A stretch of 45,758 nt of DNA from Acidimicrobiales bacterium (GTDB lineage: Bacteria; Actinomycetota; Acidimicrobiia; Acidimicrobiales; SHLQ01). Positions within the stretch are counted from its first letter, which is position 1. The number at the start of each line of letters is the position of its first letter. The notes under the pieces were generated by a model that was given only the letters and a program-made list of their open reading frames with translations, did no database searches and was not told the DNA's origin. The stretch spans positions 73,892 through 119,649 of the forward strand of contig JAHDDK010000004.1 in assembly GCA_020629375.1 (NCBI GenBank). Direction: 5' to 3'. This document shows, in pieces, positions 30,422-38,806 of this stretch. The position numbers and the translations under genes were made by a program.

Positions 30422-33214
30422 ATGGCACGACTCCTTTCGAGACGACCGACATCACGATCGACGTCGCGTCGGAGCTCCTCGATCCGACGCCGCATCCAGA
30501 ACCGGGTGATCCCACTGGTGCTCATCCCGATGCTGCTCCTTGGCGCCGCAACGGTGTTTGCGGTGTTGTTCTTCGAGCAGCGGACCACCGACGCTGTATC
30601 CGAAACCGAAACACTCCTGACCGAGCAGGTCGTGGAGGGTGCGGTCAACCGCAGCTCGTCCCGTGGAGCGCGAGAAGTCGGCCAGTTCGTTGACGAATGG
30701 ATCGAGACGACACAAGCGCTCGCCGACCGGAGCGACGTTCAGCTGCTCATCGCCCAAGCCGCCGATGGCCTACGGAGCGAAGGCGTCACCGCCGACACGT
30801 CGAGAGCGCAAGCCACCGCGCTCATCGACACCCGAATCTTCGCCCCGACGGGTCGTCTGATCGCCACACAGGGATCGATCACGGCTAGCGACATCCGGCC
30901 CGAAATCACCATCATCTCCAACGACGGCTACCGCCTCGGATCGACGAACCGGACCGAGCAGATCGACTTCAGCAACGAAATCTGGTTCAACGATGCCATG
31001 GCCAACGGCGTGAATGTTCGTGCCTTCGTCATCGAAGGCGAAGAGGGCGTTCCCTCGCTCGAGATCGCGGCCCGCCCGGACCGATCGCCGGCGGGCGAGA
31101 TCGGCGTGATTCGCCTGCACGTGCCGCTCAGCCCGCTTCTGGGCATCGTCGATGAACTCGCGGTCGATGATCAGGTGAACGTCGTGGTGATCGACCGTGA
31201 GAGTTCGGTCTTGCTCGCGGACACGATCAACATGAACTCCGAGGAGTTCCTGTACAACATGGGAACGCTCGCTGGTGGTCGTTCGGGAGCGAACCTCGAG
31301 CTGTTGCGAGAAGGCACGTATCAGGATGCGTTGAACCTGACCAGCGCTCGGTCGATCGAAACATCGGTGGGCCCTGCTCAGGTCAACTGGCTGATCCAGA
31401 CGCAACAGCCCATCGAGCGGGCGACCGAGTCGTTGTCGACGATTCAAGAGGTATCGGAGGATCTGAGTTCGAGCCGCCGCGTGTTCGTGTACGCGATCGG
31501 CGGACTGTTGCTTCTCTCGCTCCTCGTTGCGCTTCTCGCCATTCGGGCACTTTCGAACCGCATCACCGCGCCGATCCGAGAACTGTCCGAGCAGGCTCAG
31601 TTCGCCGCCGACGAGGGCATTCCTTCGGTGGTCGAGGCGGCGCAGTCCTCGGCAGACATCCTCCCCGAGCTCGACCCGTTTGAGGTCGAAACGAACGATG
31701 AGATCGCGCTTCTGGCCGACTCGCTCAATACCATGCAGGACGCAGCCACCGACCTTGCCGCCGGCCAGGTGCAGTTGCGCCGACAGAACGTCGCACGAAC
31801 CTTCGTCTCGCTCGGCCGCCGAAATCAGAACCTTCTCAACCGCCAACTGGAGTTCATCGACGAGCTCGAGGAACAAGAATCCAATCCGGAAACGCTCGAG
31901 AACCTCTTCCGTCTGGACCACCTCGCAACCCGCATGCGGCGCAACGCCGAGAACCTGCTGGTGCTCGCCGGCGAGCAGACGCCCCGTAAGTGGAGTCGAC
32001 CGATCGCCGTGCGAGACGTGATCCGTGCCGCAGCGTCCGAGATCGCCGATTACACCCGCGTCCAGATGGGCGACATCGAGCCAGCGACGGTCTCGGGCAA
32101 CGTCGCCACCGACCTCTCGCACCTTCTCGCCGAGGTTCTCGAGAACGCCGGCAACTTCTCCCCTCCCTCCACCAACATCGAGGTGCTCGGCCAGCGCACC
32201 GCAACGCACTATCGAATGGCGGTCGTCGATCAGGGCATCGGGCTCGATCCCGAGGCACTCGAGAACGCCAACAACCGGCTCCAAAATCCTGTCGACTTTG
32301 CCGACGCGCCGTCTGCATATCTCGGCCTGTTCGTGGTCGGGCACTTGGCCAGTCAGCTCGGTATCACCGTGCGGCTGGCGAACGCCGACCCGACAGGAGA
32401 GGGCCGCCGTAGCGGCACGATCGCTTTCATCGACATGCCCGTGGCGCTGCTGACCGAAGCTGACGCAACGCCAGTCGAGGATGGGAAGCGAGCCGCTCGC
32501 CTTGCTTCTCAAGATGTCCCGCTCGCCGAACAGGTCGCCGAGTCGATTGCTGCGCCGCAGCACGAACAAGCCCCGGCGGCTGCACCAGCAGCTGCGCCGG
32601 TTCAGCCGGCAGAAGCTCCGGCTGCGACCACCACGGCCGGGTTCCCGAAGCGCAATCGTGGCGTCGCTCCCGCCGAATCTCCTGTTCCGCACATCGCTCC
32701 CGAGCCTTCGGCGGGGGTCACAGAAGCAACACCCGCTGTTCCTGGATCTGCTCCCACGCCGGCGCCATCCCCAGCCCCGGCGGCAGCTGAGGCCGTCGGC
32801 ACAACGTCGGCGGGCTTCCCGAAGCGACGCAGCTCGCCACCAACGCCAGAGCCCGGGCCCGCAGCCGTTCAGGATCCGCCGGCCACGCCGCCAGCGACCC
32901 CTCAGCGTCGCACCGCCTCCGATGTCTCCTCGTCGCTCCGCAGCTTCCGCGAAGCGGTAGCCAAAGGACGCGAGCAAGCGTCGAAAGAGACTGCCGGCCT
33001 CGCTCAGACAATGGCCCACGCCACCCAGTCCCCCGACCAGGGTTCGGCGAATTCAGCACCCCCAGCACACGCGGATCACCCAGCCACCAATGGGCCCGCA
33101 CAGGCCAACGCCCTGCCGGTGGACCAACCATTCGATCCCGCGTCCTCAAGCACCCTGCAACCACCGCCGATCATTCCGACACCGGCGCCTGATCCCCATG
33201 GAGAATCCTCATGA
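30422..33214 (+). CDS. Conservon-type sensor histidine kinase (CvnA-like)
   Basis: A 930-aa membrane kinase. The order is: basic N-terminus, membrane helix (about 30-50), extracytoplasmic sensor domain (about 51-352), second helix (about 355-378), HAMP (about 378-440), phospho-acceptor-like helix with LFRLDHLATRMRRNAENLL (His near 499), and an HATPase domain with N-box VLENAGNFSPP (about 570) and VVDQGIGLD. The tail (about 680-930) is disordered and Pro/Ala/Glu-rich, with two GFPKR motifs (near 739 and 796). It heads the four-gene conservon, which couples a sensor kinase to a small GTPase. Bases 30278-30421 hold no clear promoter. Confidence 0.9.
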   Translation: MARLLSRRPTSRSTSRRSSSIRRRIQNRVIPLVLIPMLLLGAATVFAVLFFEQRTTDAVSETETLLTEQVVEGAVNRSSSRGAREVGQFVDEWIETTQALADRSDVQLLIAQAADGLRSEGVTADTSRAQATALIDTRIFAPTGRLIATQGSITASDIRPEITIISNDGYRLGSTNRTEQIDFSNEIWFNDAMANGVNVRAFVIEGEEGVPSLEIAARPDRSPAGEIGVIRLHVPLSPLLGIVDELAVDDQVNVVVIDRESSVLLADTINMNSEEFLYNMGTLAGGRSGANLELLREGTYQDALNLTSARSIETSVGPAQVNWLIQTQQPIERATESLSTIQEVSEDLSSSRRVFVYAIGGLLLLSLLVALLAIRALSNRITAPIRELSEQAQFAADEGIPSVVEAAQSSADILPELDPFEVETNDEIALLADSLNTMQDAATDLAAGQVQLRRQNVARTFVSLGRRNQNLLNRQLEFIDELEEQESNPETLENLFRLDHLATRMRRNAENLLVLAGEQTPRKWSRPIAVRDVIRAAASEIADYTRVQMGDIEPATVSGNVATDLSHLLAEVLENAGNFSPPSTNIEVLGQRTATHYRMAVVDQGIGLDPEALENANNRLQNPVDFADAPSAYLGLFVVGHLASQLGITVRLANADPTGEGRRSGTIAFIDMPVALLTEADATPVEDGKRAARLASQDVPLAEQVAESIAAPQHEQAPAAAPAAAPVQPAEAPAATTTAGFPKRNRGVAPAESPVPHIAPEPSAGVTEATPAVPGSAPTPAPSPAPAAAEAVGTTSAGFPKRRSSPPTPEPGPAAVQDPPATPPATPQRRTASDVSSSLRSFREAVAKGREQASKETAGLAQTMAHATQSPDQGSANSAPPAHADHPATNGPAQANALPVDQPFDPASSSTLQPPPIIPTPAPDPHGESS

Positions 33215-33630
33215 CCGTCTCAAACGACGCCCAGAACTTTGCGTGGCTACTGTCGCGGTTCGCCCAGGACACGGCTGGGGTCCGAGAGGCCGTAGCCGTC
33301 TCGGCCGACGGACTTCTCCTTGCCTCCTCGGCCGGGATCGACACCTCAGGAGTCGACCAGTTCGCCGCCATTGCGGCAGGACTCACCAGCCTCACGCGTG
33401 GCGCTGCTGAGTGCCTCGGCTGCGGCATCGTCGACCAGGTCGTCGTCGAGATGAGTGGCGGCAACCTCTTCGTGATGTCGATGGGACACGGTGCCTCACT
33501 TGCGGTGCTATGTCACCCGGGCGCCGACGTTGCCCAGGTCGCCTACGAGATGACGCTTCTCGCTGAGCGGGCAGGGTCGGCTCTTTCCCCCGAGCTGATC
33601 AGCGAACTCAAGAACGTCCTCACGGTCTGA
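33211..33630 (+). CDS. Roadblock/LC7-domain protein (CvnB-like)
   Basis: A 139-aa Roadblock/LC7 protein that in conservons forms a complex with the sensor kinase and the GTPase. The core reads FAWLLSRFAQDTAGVREAVAVSADGLLLASS (about residues 10-40), the usual strand-helix pattern, with LAVLCHPGADVAQVAYEM near residue 95. The start overlaps the kinase stop (ATGA), and the DUF742 gene follows after 12 bases. Confidence 0.93.
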   Translation: MTVSNDAQNFAWLLSRFAQDTAGVREAVAVSADGLLLASSAGIDTSGVDQFAAIAAGLTSLTRGAAECLGCGIVDQVVVEMSGGNLFVMSMGHGASLAVLCHPGADVAQVAYEMTLLAERAGSALSPELISELKNVLTV

Positions 33631-33642
33631 TCGGCGATCGTC

Positions 33643-34005
33643 ATGTCCAACGCACACTCGGAGATGCCCGACACGGTCATCGAGGACGGCCCGATGGCCC
33701 GGCCGTACCAGCTCACCGGTGGTCGCACTCGTAGCTCAGCCGGCGAACTCGCTGTCGAGGCCATGGTGTCGACAGCCGAGGGCAAGCCCCTTCCCAACGA
33801 CAACGAACTCGCAGAGATCTTCCGTCTTTGCACAACACCAAACTCGATCGCCGAAATCTCGGCGAAGCGATCACTCCCCCTCGGCGTCGCTCGTGTCCTG
33901 GTGGCCGACCTGTGGGGCGCCGGCTACCTCGAGGTTCTTGAGACATCGAAGTCCGACGACATCGCAATCGTGAGGAGGTTGCTCAATGGCATCCGCAACC
34001 GGTGA
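33643..34005 (+). CDS. DUF742 protein (CvnC-like)
   Basis: A 120-aa protein of the DUF742 family, the third conservon component. RPYQLTGGRTRSS (about residues 20-32) is the family's N-terminal signature, and the C-terminal part (SIAEISAKRSLPLGVARVLVADLWGAGYLEV, about 69-99) is a winged-helix-like fold. Family members modulate the partner GTPase. It overlaps the next gene by 20 bases. Confidence 0.92.
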   Translation: MSNAHSEMPDTVIEDGPMARPYQLTGGRTRSSAGELAVEAMVSTAEGKPLPNDNELAEIFRLCTTPNSIAEISAKRSLPLGVARVLVADLWGAGYLEVLETSKSDDIAIVRRLLNGIRNR

Positions 34006-34645
34006 AAACTCCCGTCCCGTCTCCGCGAAGGTCGTCGTTTCCGGCGGGTTCGGTGTCGGAAAGACCACGTTCGTCGGAGCCGTCTCCGAAATCGCACCGC
34101 TTCGCACCGAAGCGAAGATGACCACCGCAGCGGACGGCGTCGATGACGCGACGTATGTGCAGGAGAAGACCGCGACGACCGTCGCGATGGACTTCGGCAA
34201 GATCACCGTCGAACAGGGCCTCGTGCTCTATGTCTTCGGGACGCCGGGTCAAGACCGGTTCGGCTTCATGTGGAAAGACATCACCGAGGGCGCACTCGGC
34301 GCGCTCGTGTTGGTCGACACCCGACGCCTCGACGAGTGCTTCGCGGCCGTCAACTACTTCGAAGAACGCAACATCCCGTTCGTCATCGCGATGAATCAGT
34401 TCGAGAACGCGCCACTTCACGACCCGGAAGACATCCGCGAAGCGTTGGATCTGCCCGCCCAGGTTCCGATCGTCCGCACCGACGCTCGCAACGAGGAGAC
34501 AGCGCTCCAAACACTCGTCGAGCTGTTATCACACATCCTGCACAGTCTCTCGGCTGCGCCGCAGCCCGAACCGACAGCTCCGGAGGTTTCGGACTCCATG
34601 CGCGAGCGGGCGGCCGCGGCACTCGCCGTCGAGCGAGCGGGCTGA
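33986..34645 (+). CDS. Conservon small GTPase (CvnD-like)
   Basis: A 219-aa ATP/GTP-binding protein of the CvnD/MglA-like group. The P-loop is GGFGVGKT (residues 20-27), the switch II region is YVFGTPGQDRFGFMW (about 78-92), and the base-specificity motif is an IAMNQFE variant of NKxD (about 132-138). It overlaps the DUF742 gene by 20 bases and ends the operon. In Streptomyces such GTPases switch developmental programmes; the output here is unknown. The C-terminal 30 residues are Ala/Arg/Glu-rich. Confidence 0.93.
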   Translation: MASATGENSRPVSAKVVVSGGFGVGKTTFVGAVSEIAPLRTEAKMTTAADGVDDATYVQEKTATTVAMDFGKITVEQGLVLYVFGTPGQDRFGFMWKDITEGALGALVLVDTRRLDECFAAVNYFEERNIPFVIAMNQFENAPLHDPEDIREALDLPAQVPIVRTDARNEETALQTLVELLSHILHSLSAAPQPEPTAPEVSDSMRERAAAALAVERAG

Positions 34646-34707
34646 GCCACAGCCAGTTGCGTCGGAGAAGCCGGGTCGGCAAGCGAAGCGTGGTTCGGCC
34701 ACGCCGC

Positions 34708-34713
34708 TAGCCT
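34708..34713 (+). promoter_or_regulatory. -10 box, leaderless start of aroC
   Basis: TAGCCT lies 6 nt before GTG 34720. A GCGTGG/CCACGC hairpin precedes it at 34689-34705. Confidence 0.55.
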
Positions 34714-34719
34714 CAGATC

Positions 34720-35832
34720 GTGGGCAGCGTCTTCGGTCACCTGTTTCGGATCTCGACCTTCGGCGAGTCGCACGGAGGCGGCGTTGGCGTTGTGATCGAC
34801 GGGGTACCAGCCCGAACGCGTGTGGACCTCGACCGAATCCAACACGAACTGGACCGACGCCGACCCGGCCAGAGCCGGTTGGTGACCCAGCGCGACGAAT
34901 CCGACCGTGTCGAAGCGCTGTCGGGCATCGACGACGGACACGCGACAGGAGCGCCGATTGCGCTGCTCGTCCGCAACAAGGACGCTCGGTCCGGCGCCTA
35001 CGACCACCTTCGGGACGTCTATCGGCCCTCACACGCCGACTTCGCCTACGACCAAAAGTACGGCCACCGCACGATCGCCGGAGGCGGCCGCTCCTCCGCT
35101 CGCGAGACGATTGGGCGTGTCGCAGCTGGAGCGATCGCGATGGCGGTACTCGAGCAACTCGCACAGACGGCCGGCAGCGCGCCCGTCGAGATCGTGTCCT
35201 GGGTCGATTCGGTCCGCGACATCGAGGCCGACGTCGATACTCAAATCGTTGCACGTGAGCAGATCGAAGCCCATCCAACTCGGTGTCCCGACGTCGACGC
35301 CGCTGCGGCGATGACCACCGCGATCGAGAATGCTCGACGCAACGGAAACTCGCTTGGAGGAACCGTCCGCGCAGTCGTGCGGAACGTTCCTGCGGGTCTC
35401 GGTGCACCGGTCTTCGATCGCCTCGAAGCTGATCTCGCCAAAGCGATGCTGAGCCTGCCGGCAACCAAGGGCTTCGAGGTCGGCAGCGGGTTCGCGGGGA
35501 CACGCATGACGGGGCTCGAACACAACGACCCGTTCGTGCCGTCTGAGTCGGGACCGATCACCGCGACGAACCACTCGGGTGGCGTTCAGGGCGGCATCTC
35601 GAACGGCGCCGACCTGCTCTTTCGAGTGGCGTTCAAGCCCACGGCGACGATCTCATCGGCGCAGGACACCGTGACGGTGGGCGGTGAAGCGACAACGCTC
35701 GCCGCGAAGGGCCGTCACGACCCGTGTGTGCTTCCGCGAGCGGTCCCGATGGTGGACGCGATGACGGCCCTCGTCCTCGTGGACCATGTGCTCCGCCAGC
35801 AGCCGAATGAGCTGCTCCCCGCGATTGGATGA
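34720..35832 (+). CDS. aroC: Chorismate synthase
   Basis: A 370-aa chorismate synthase that converts EPSP to chorismate using reduced FMN, the last step of the shikimate pathway. Family signatures are [17 protein letters not shown] (about residues 14-30), [10 protein letters not shown] (about 121-130) and [18 protein letters not shown] near residue 330. [17 protein letters not shown] and the long form follow the E. coli-like subgroup rather than the form typical of mycobacteria (TAGESHG...RRRLGYGRG). The start is a GTG with a -10 box at the leaderless distance. No other shikimate gene lies in the window. Confidence 0.96.
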   Translation: MGSVFGHLFRISTFGESHGGGVGVVIDGVPARTRVDLDRIQHELDRRRPGQSRLVTQRDESDRVEALSGIDDGHATGAPIALLVRNKDARSGAYDHLRDVYRPSHADFAYDQKYGHRTIAGGGRSSARETIGRVAAGAIAMAVLEQLAQTAGSAPVEIVSWVDSVRDIEADVDTQIVAREQIEAHPTRCPDVDAAAAMTTAIENARRNGNSLGGTVRAVVRNVPAGLGAPVFDRLEADLAKAMLSLPATKGFEVGSGFAGTRMTGLEHNDPFVPSESGPITATNHSGGVQGGISNGADLLFRVAFKPTATISSAQDTVTVGGEATTLAAKGRHDPCVLPRAVPMVDAMTALVLVDHVLRQQPNELLPAIG

Positions 35833-35838
35833 ACCGGC

Positions 35839-36741
35839 TCAGGTGCCGGATGCGCTGAAGTGCTGCCAGTCTTTGGCCGAGCTCCAGTCGCCACCCCAGC
35901 CCCAGCCGATTGCGGCGAAGGCCCGGACCACGACGTCGTCTGGATAGATCCCTCCCACCGCACGCACGGACCGATCGACAAACGGTCGAGCTTCGGGTGG
36001 CAGCACGGTGTCGCCCTTGACGTACGGGTTGATCAGCGGATTGATGTCAATGGCCTGACCGGCGGCATGGTTCGACCACACGCCTGGGCGCCACGCGACC
36101 TCCCGGCAGTTGAACGCCGAGGTGTTGTTGGCAGACATCGAACGATCGTCGTTTCCGCCGTAGACATCGACGAGTTCCATGCGTTCGATCGGGAACTTCG
36201 CCTCGTACAGCGTCTCGAACACCGACAACAGGTCCGTCGCGTAGGCGGCATGCACAATGACCTCGCCGGTCTGGGCCGCGTCGTCGAAGTTCCAGTGCGT
36301 CACCGTGAGCAGTCGCAAGTCCTCGAGACCGACCGGACAGCCTTCGCGCCACGAGTTGGTCATCCGGGCCGCGATCGTTGCATCGATCTCCGCGACGAAT
36401 CCCTCGAACCCGGGCTCGGGGACCGCCGTTGTCGACGCTGCGGTCGTCGTGGTCGAGGTGGTGGACGCGGAGCTGGTCGTGGACGACGACGTCGAAGAGG
36501 ATGTGATCGTCGACGATACGGAGCTCGATGACGTCGTCGACGATGTCGACGAGACAACACTCGACGAATCTGGGGACGTCTCGGTCGTCGTTGTCGCCTC
36601 GTCGATCGCCGCCGAGGAGGGGATGCTCGACGGATCTACGGACGACGAGACGGCGTCCTGGGGCGGAGCTGATGGCAGCGACGAACACGCCGCGACGATC
36701 GCCAGGAAGGCAGCGACGATGCCGCTGCGGTGGAGTCTCAG
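35839..36741 (-). CDS. M15-type peptidase lipoprotein with Ser/Thr-rich linker (CTG start)
   Basis: A secreted peptidase predicted at 300 aa. The frame has no ATG, GTG or TTG upstream of residue 127, but it is open through a perfect lipoprotein signal: a basic start, hydrophobic core IVAAFLAIVAAC and lipobox VAAC (Cys near residue 20). A Ser/Thr linker of about 80 residues follows. The C-terminal domain has FNCREVAWRPGVWSNHAAGQ with AIDINPLINPY and WQHF, the metal-binding His/Asp pattern of M15 D-Ala-D-Ala-type peptidases. CTG 36741 overlaps the merR stop as CTGA, so coupled initiation at CTG is proposed. From ATG 36363 alone, the protein would lack a signal. Confidence 0.75.
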   Translation of the reverse strand: MRLHRSGIVAAFLAIVAACSSLPSAPPQDAVSSSVDPSSIPSSAAIDEATTTTETSPDSSSVVSSTSSTTSSSSVSSTITSSSTSSSTTSSASTTSTTTTAASTTAVPEPGFEGFVAEIDATIAARMTNSWREGCPVGLEDLRLLTVTHWNFDDAAQTGEVIVHAAYATDLLSVFETLYEAKFPIERMELVDVYGGNDDRSMSANNTSAFNCREVAWRPGVWSNHAAGQAIDINPLINPYVKGDTVLPPEARPFVDRSVRAVGGIYPDDVVVRAFAAIGWGWGGDWSSAKDWQHFSASGT

Positions 36742-37193
36742 ATCGCCTGGGCGTCGAGCGATCCGTCGACCCGTGCACTCGCCGGTACGAACTCGACGAT
36801 CGCGGCGTCGAGTTCGTCCTTTACGCCGGAGAGCGGCAGGACGTTCAAGACGCCTTGACCGTTCTGCAACAAGTCGATGATCTCCTCGCCCGACCGCACG
36901 AGCACGGCCTGCCCGCCGCTCACAACGAGGTTGGCGGTGGCGACGTCTTCGCCCAAGTTGTCTTGTAAGAACTCAAAGACCTCACGAACCTGCTCCAGGC
37001 GAATGCCCGCATCGAGCAGGTTCTTCACGACCTTGAGTTCGAGAAGATCGCGATAGGAGTACTTGCGTCGCGAACCCGATCCGGCGGCGTCGGCGAGCGA
37101 TGGCCGAATGAGGTCGGTTCGTGCCCAATAGTCGAGCTGCCGATACGTAATGCCGACGATCTCGGCTGTCCGCTTACCGCTGTATCCGTCCAT
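36738..37193 (-). CDS. MerR-family transcriptional regulator (Rv1828-like)
   Basis: A 151-aa regulator. The winged helix is at the N-terminus (KRTAEIVGITYRQLDYWARTDLIRPS, about residues 7-32, then SGSRRKYSYRDLLELKVVKNLL), followed by a dimerisation helix (VREVFEFLQDNL) and a short C-terminal ligand-like domain. It corresponds in position to mycobacterial Rv1828 next to the bifunctional nuclease and FHA genes. An AAGGAAG site precedes ATG 37193. The 172-base gap 37194-37365 before it holds no gene. Its stop overlaps the CTG start of the M15 lipoprotein. Confidence 0.9.
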   Translation of the reverse strand: MDGYSGKRTAEIVGITYRQLDYWARTDLIRPSLADAAGSGSRRKYSYRDLLELKVVKNLLDAGIRLEQVREVFEFLQDNLGEDVATANLVVSGGQAVLVRSGEEIIDLLQNGQGVLNVLPLSGVKDELDAAIVEFVPASARVDGSLDAQAI

Positions 37194-37365
37194 CTGTCTT
37201 CCTTCTCCGCCTTGCCGATCGTCGGTCGAACCGGGTGCTCGAAGACCATCGGTGGAATTACGACACTGCAAGACTACGAATCCCGATCACGCTGGTCAAC
37301 GACCCTCCGCGCGAAGTTTCGCGCTCGTCGCGCGATACATCCGCTCGAGCAGCGCTCAGGGGCCT

Positions 37366-37863
37366 TCAGGCGAAGTCTTCGGGATTGACGTTTTGGATGA
37401 AGTCGCGGAAGTCCTCGACGACTTCTTCGGCTTCTGCTTCGATCTCTTCTTCGTCGTCAACGAACCCGGCTGCTTCGAGGACCGGGTCCTCGGCAAACAC
37501 CGGAATCGACAGCCGTACGGCGAGCGCAATGGCGTCGGACGGGCGGGCAGAGATCACCCGAACGTCTTGTGGGCCACGGACATGCAGCTCGGCATAGAAG
37601 GTCTTGCCCCGCAGCTCCGTGATCACAACCCGCTCGATTCGCACCGACATCTCGCCGAGTACTTCGGCGAACAGGTCGTGGGTCATCGGACGCGGAGGTT
37701 CCACACCTTCTTGCGCCATCGCAATGGCCGTCGCCTCCGGGCCGCCGATGAAGATCGGCAACATCACCGGGGTCGGTGTCTCGTCTTCGGTCGCTTTGAG
37801 CAACACGATCGGGGTGTTGCTCGGAAGCTCGACCCGAACACCGACGATCTCCATTGGCGTCAT
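37366..37863 (-). CDS. Bifunctional nuclease family protein (DUF151/BFN)
   Basis: A 165-aa protein of the DUF151 bifunctional-nuclease family. MEIVGVRVELPSNTPIVLLKA opens the conserved fold, and VMLPIFIGGPEATAIAMAQEGVEPPRPMTHDL (about 34-65) is the family block, with VISARPSDAIALAVRLSIPVFA near residue 105. The C-terminus adds an acidic helix (EEEIEAEAEEVVEDF). Enzymatic activity has been reported for plant members, but the bacterial role is unclear. It overlaps the FHA gene by 4 bases. Confidence 0.94.
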   Translation of the reverse strand: MTPMEIVGVRVELPSNTPIVLLKATEDETPTPVMLPIFIGGPEATAIAMAQEGVEPPRPMTHDLFAEVLGEMSVRIERVVITELRGKTFYAELHVRGPQDVRVISARPSDAIALAVRLSIPVFAEDPVLEAAGFVDDEEEIEAEAEEVVEDFRDFIQNVNPEDFA

Positions 37864-38369
37864 GGCGTCCCCCCATCCATCTGCGCCGCCGCACCGGTTC
37901 CGTGAAAGAACCGCAACTTGAATCGACCGATCTGCAACTCGTCGCCATCGACGAGGATGGTCTCCTCGATCAACTGACGATTGACGTACGTCCCATTGAG
38001 CGAGCCGACGTCTCGGGCCCGGTAGACACCGTCTTGGCTCAGGATCTCGACGTGGCGGCGCGAGACGGTGACGTCGTCGAGAAAGATGTCGGACTCGGGA
38101 TGGCGTCCGGCGGTCACGATCTCCGTATCCAAGGCATATCGCGAACCGCCCTTCGGGCCGTTGTCAACGACCAACAGGCCGAGTTGCGCGTCGAATTGGT
38201 TGCGGTCTTCGAGGTGATCGTGGTCAACCTGCTCGGGATGTTCGACGATCGGGATCGACGCCGTGGGTTCGTCGGGCGTCGAACCGATGCGCTCACCGCA
38301 GGAACTGCAAAAGTTGGCTGACGGATCGTTGCGATGTCCACACGCCACGCACACCTTCGGCTCGGTCAT
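37860..38369 (-). CDS. Zinc-ribbon FHA-domain protein (GarA-like position)
   Basis: A 169-aa protein. An N-terminal zinc ribbon (CVACGHRNDPSANFCSSCG, residues 7-25) is joined by an acidic linker to an FHA domain (about 70-160) with GRHPESDIFLDDVTVSRRHVEI and SLNGTYVNRQ, the phosphothreonine-binding residues. It sits where mycobacteria have GarA (Rv1827), a FHA regulator of glutamate metabolism, but GarA has a phosphorylatable Thr motif in place of the ribbon. ATG 38369 overlaps the gcvH stop (ATGA). Confidence 0.92.
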   Translation of the reverse strand: MTEPKVCVACGHRNDPSANFCSSCGERIGSTPDEPTASIPIVEHPEQVDHDHLEDRNQFDAQLGLLVVDNGPKGGSRYALDTEIVTAGRHPESDIFLDDVTVSRRHVEILSQDGVYRARDVGSLNGTYVNRQLIEETILVDGDELQIGRFKLRFFHGTGAAAQMDGGTP

Positions 38370-38755
38370 GATCCCGTCAACTCTCGATAAGCGGTCGCAT
38401 CCAGGAGTTCGTCGAGCAGGGCTGCGTCGCTCACGGCGAGCTCGCAGAGCCAACCCTCCCCATAGGGGTCGTCGTTGAGGCGACCGGGGGCGGCATCGAG
38501 GGCTTCGTTAATGGCCACGATCTGACCGCTCACCGGCGCATAGACGTCGCTGACGGACTTCGTGGACTCGACCTCGCCCATCGATTGCCCCGCACCCACC
38601 GCCGAACCCACGGCCGGAAGTTCGACGAAGACGACATCGCCCAGCGCATCCTGGGCGTAATCCGTGATCCCCATTCGCACGACTGGAGGGTCCGCCCGGA
38701 CGTGGCGGACCCACTCGTGATCGCTGCTGTAGCGAAGGTCGGCCGGGATCAACAT
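38366..38755 (-). CDS. gcvH: Glycine cleavage system H protein
   Basis: A 129-aa lipoyl carrier protein of the glycine cleavage system, which shuttles the aminomethyl group between P, T and L proteins. YSSDHEWVRHVRADPPVVRMGITDYAQDALGDVVFVELP is the conserved N-terminal half, and the lipoylated Lys is K66 in EVESTKSVSD. The other glycine cleavage genes are not in the window. A TAGGAT box lies 6 nt before ATG 38755, so this appears to be the promoter of the gcvH-FHA-bfn unit. Confidence 0.97.
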   Translation of the reverse strand: MLIPADLRYSSDHEWVRHVRADPPVVRMGITDYAQDALGDVVFVELPAVGSAVGAGQSMGEVESTKSVSDVYAPVSGQIVAINEALDAAPGRLNDDPYGEGWLCELAVSDAALLDELLDATAYRELTGS

Positions 38756-38761
38756 GGGCAG

Positions 38762-38767
38762 ATCCTA
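38762..38767 (-). promoter_or_regulatory. -10 box, leaderless start of gcvH
   Basis: On the minus strand TAGGAT lies 6 nt before ATG 38755. Confidence 0.6.
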
Positions 38768-38806
38768 ACGCTGCCGGCGCACCGTTTCCGTGGCGGGCAC
38801 TCGTGG

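Noticed and set aside
30770..33019. A 749-codon open frame antisense to the conservon kinase
   Set aside because: It has no protein similarity and lies entirely opposite a clear histidine kinase; long antisense frames are common at this GC content.
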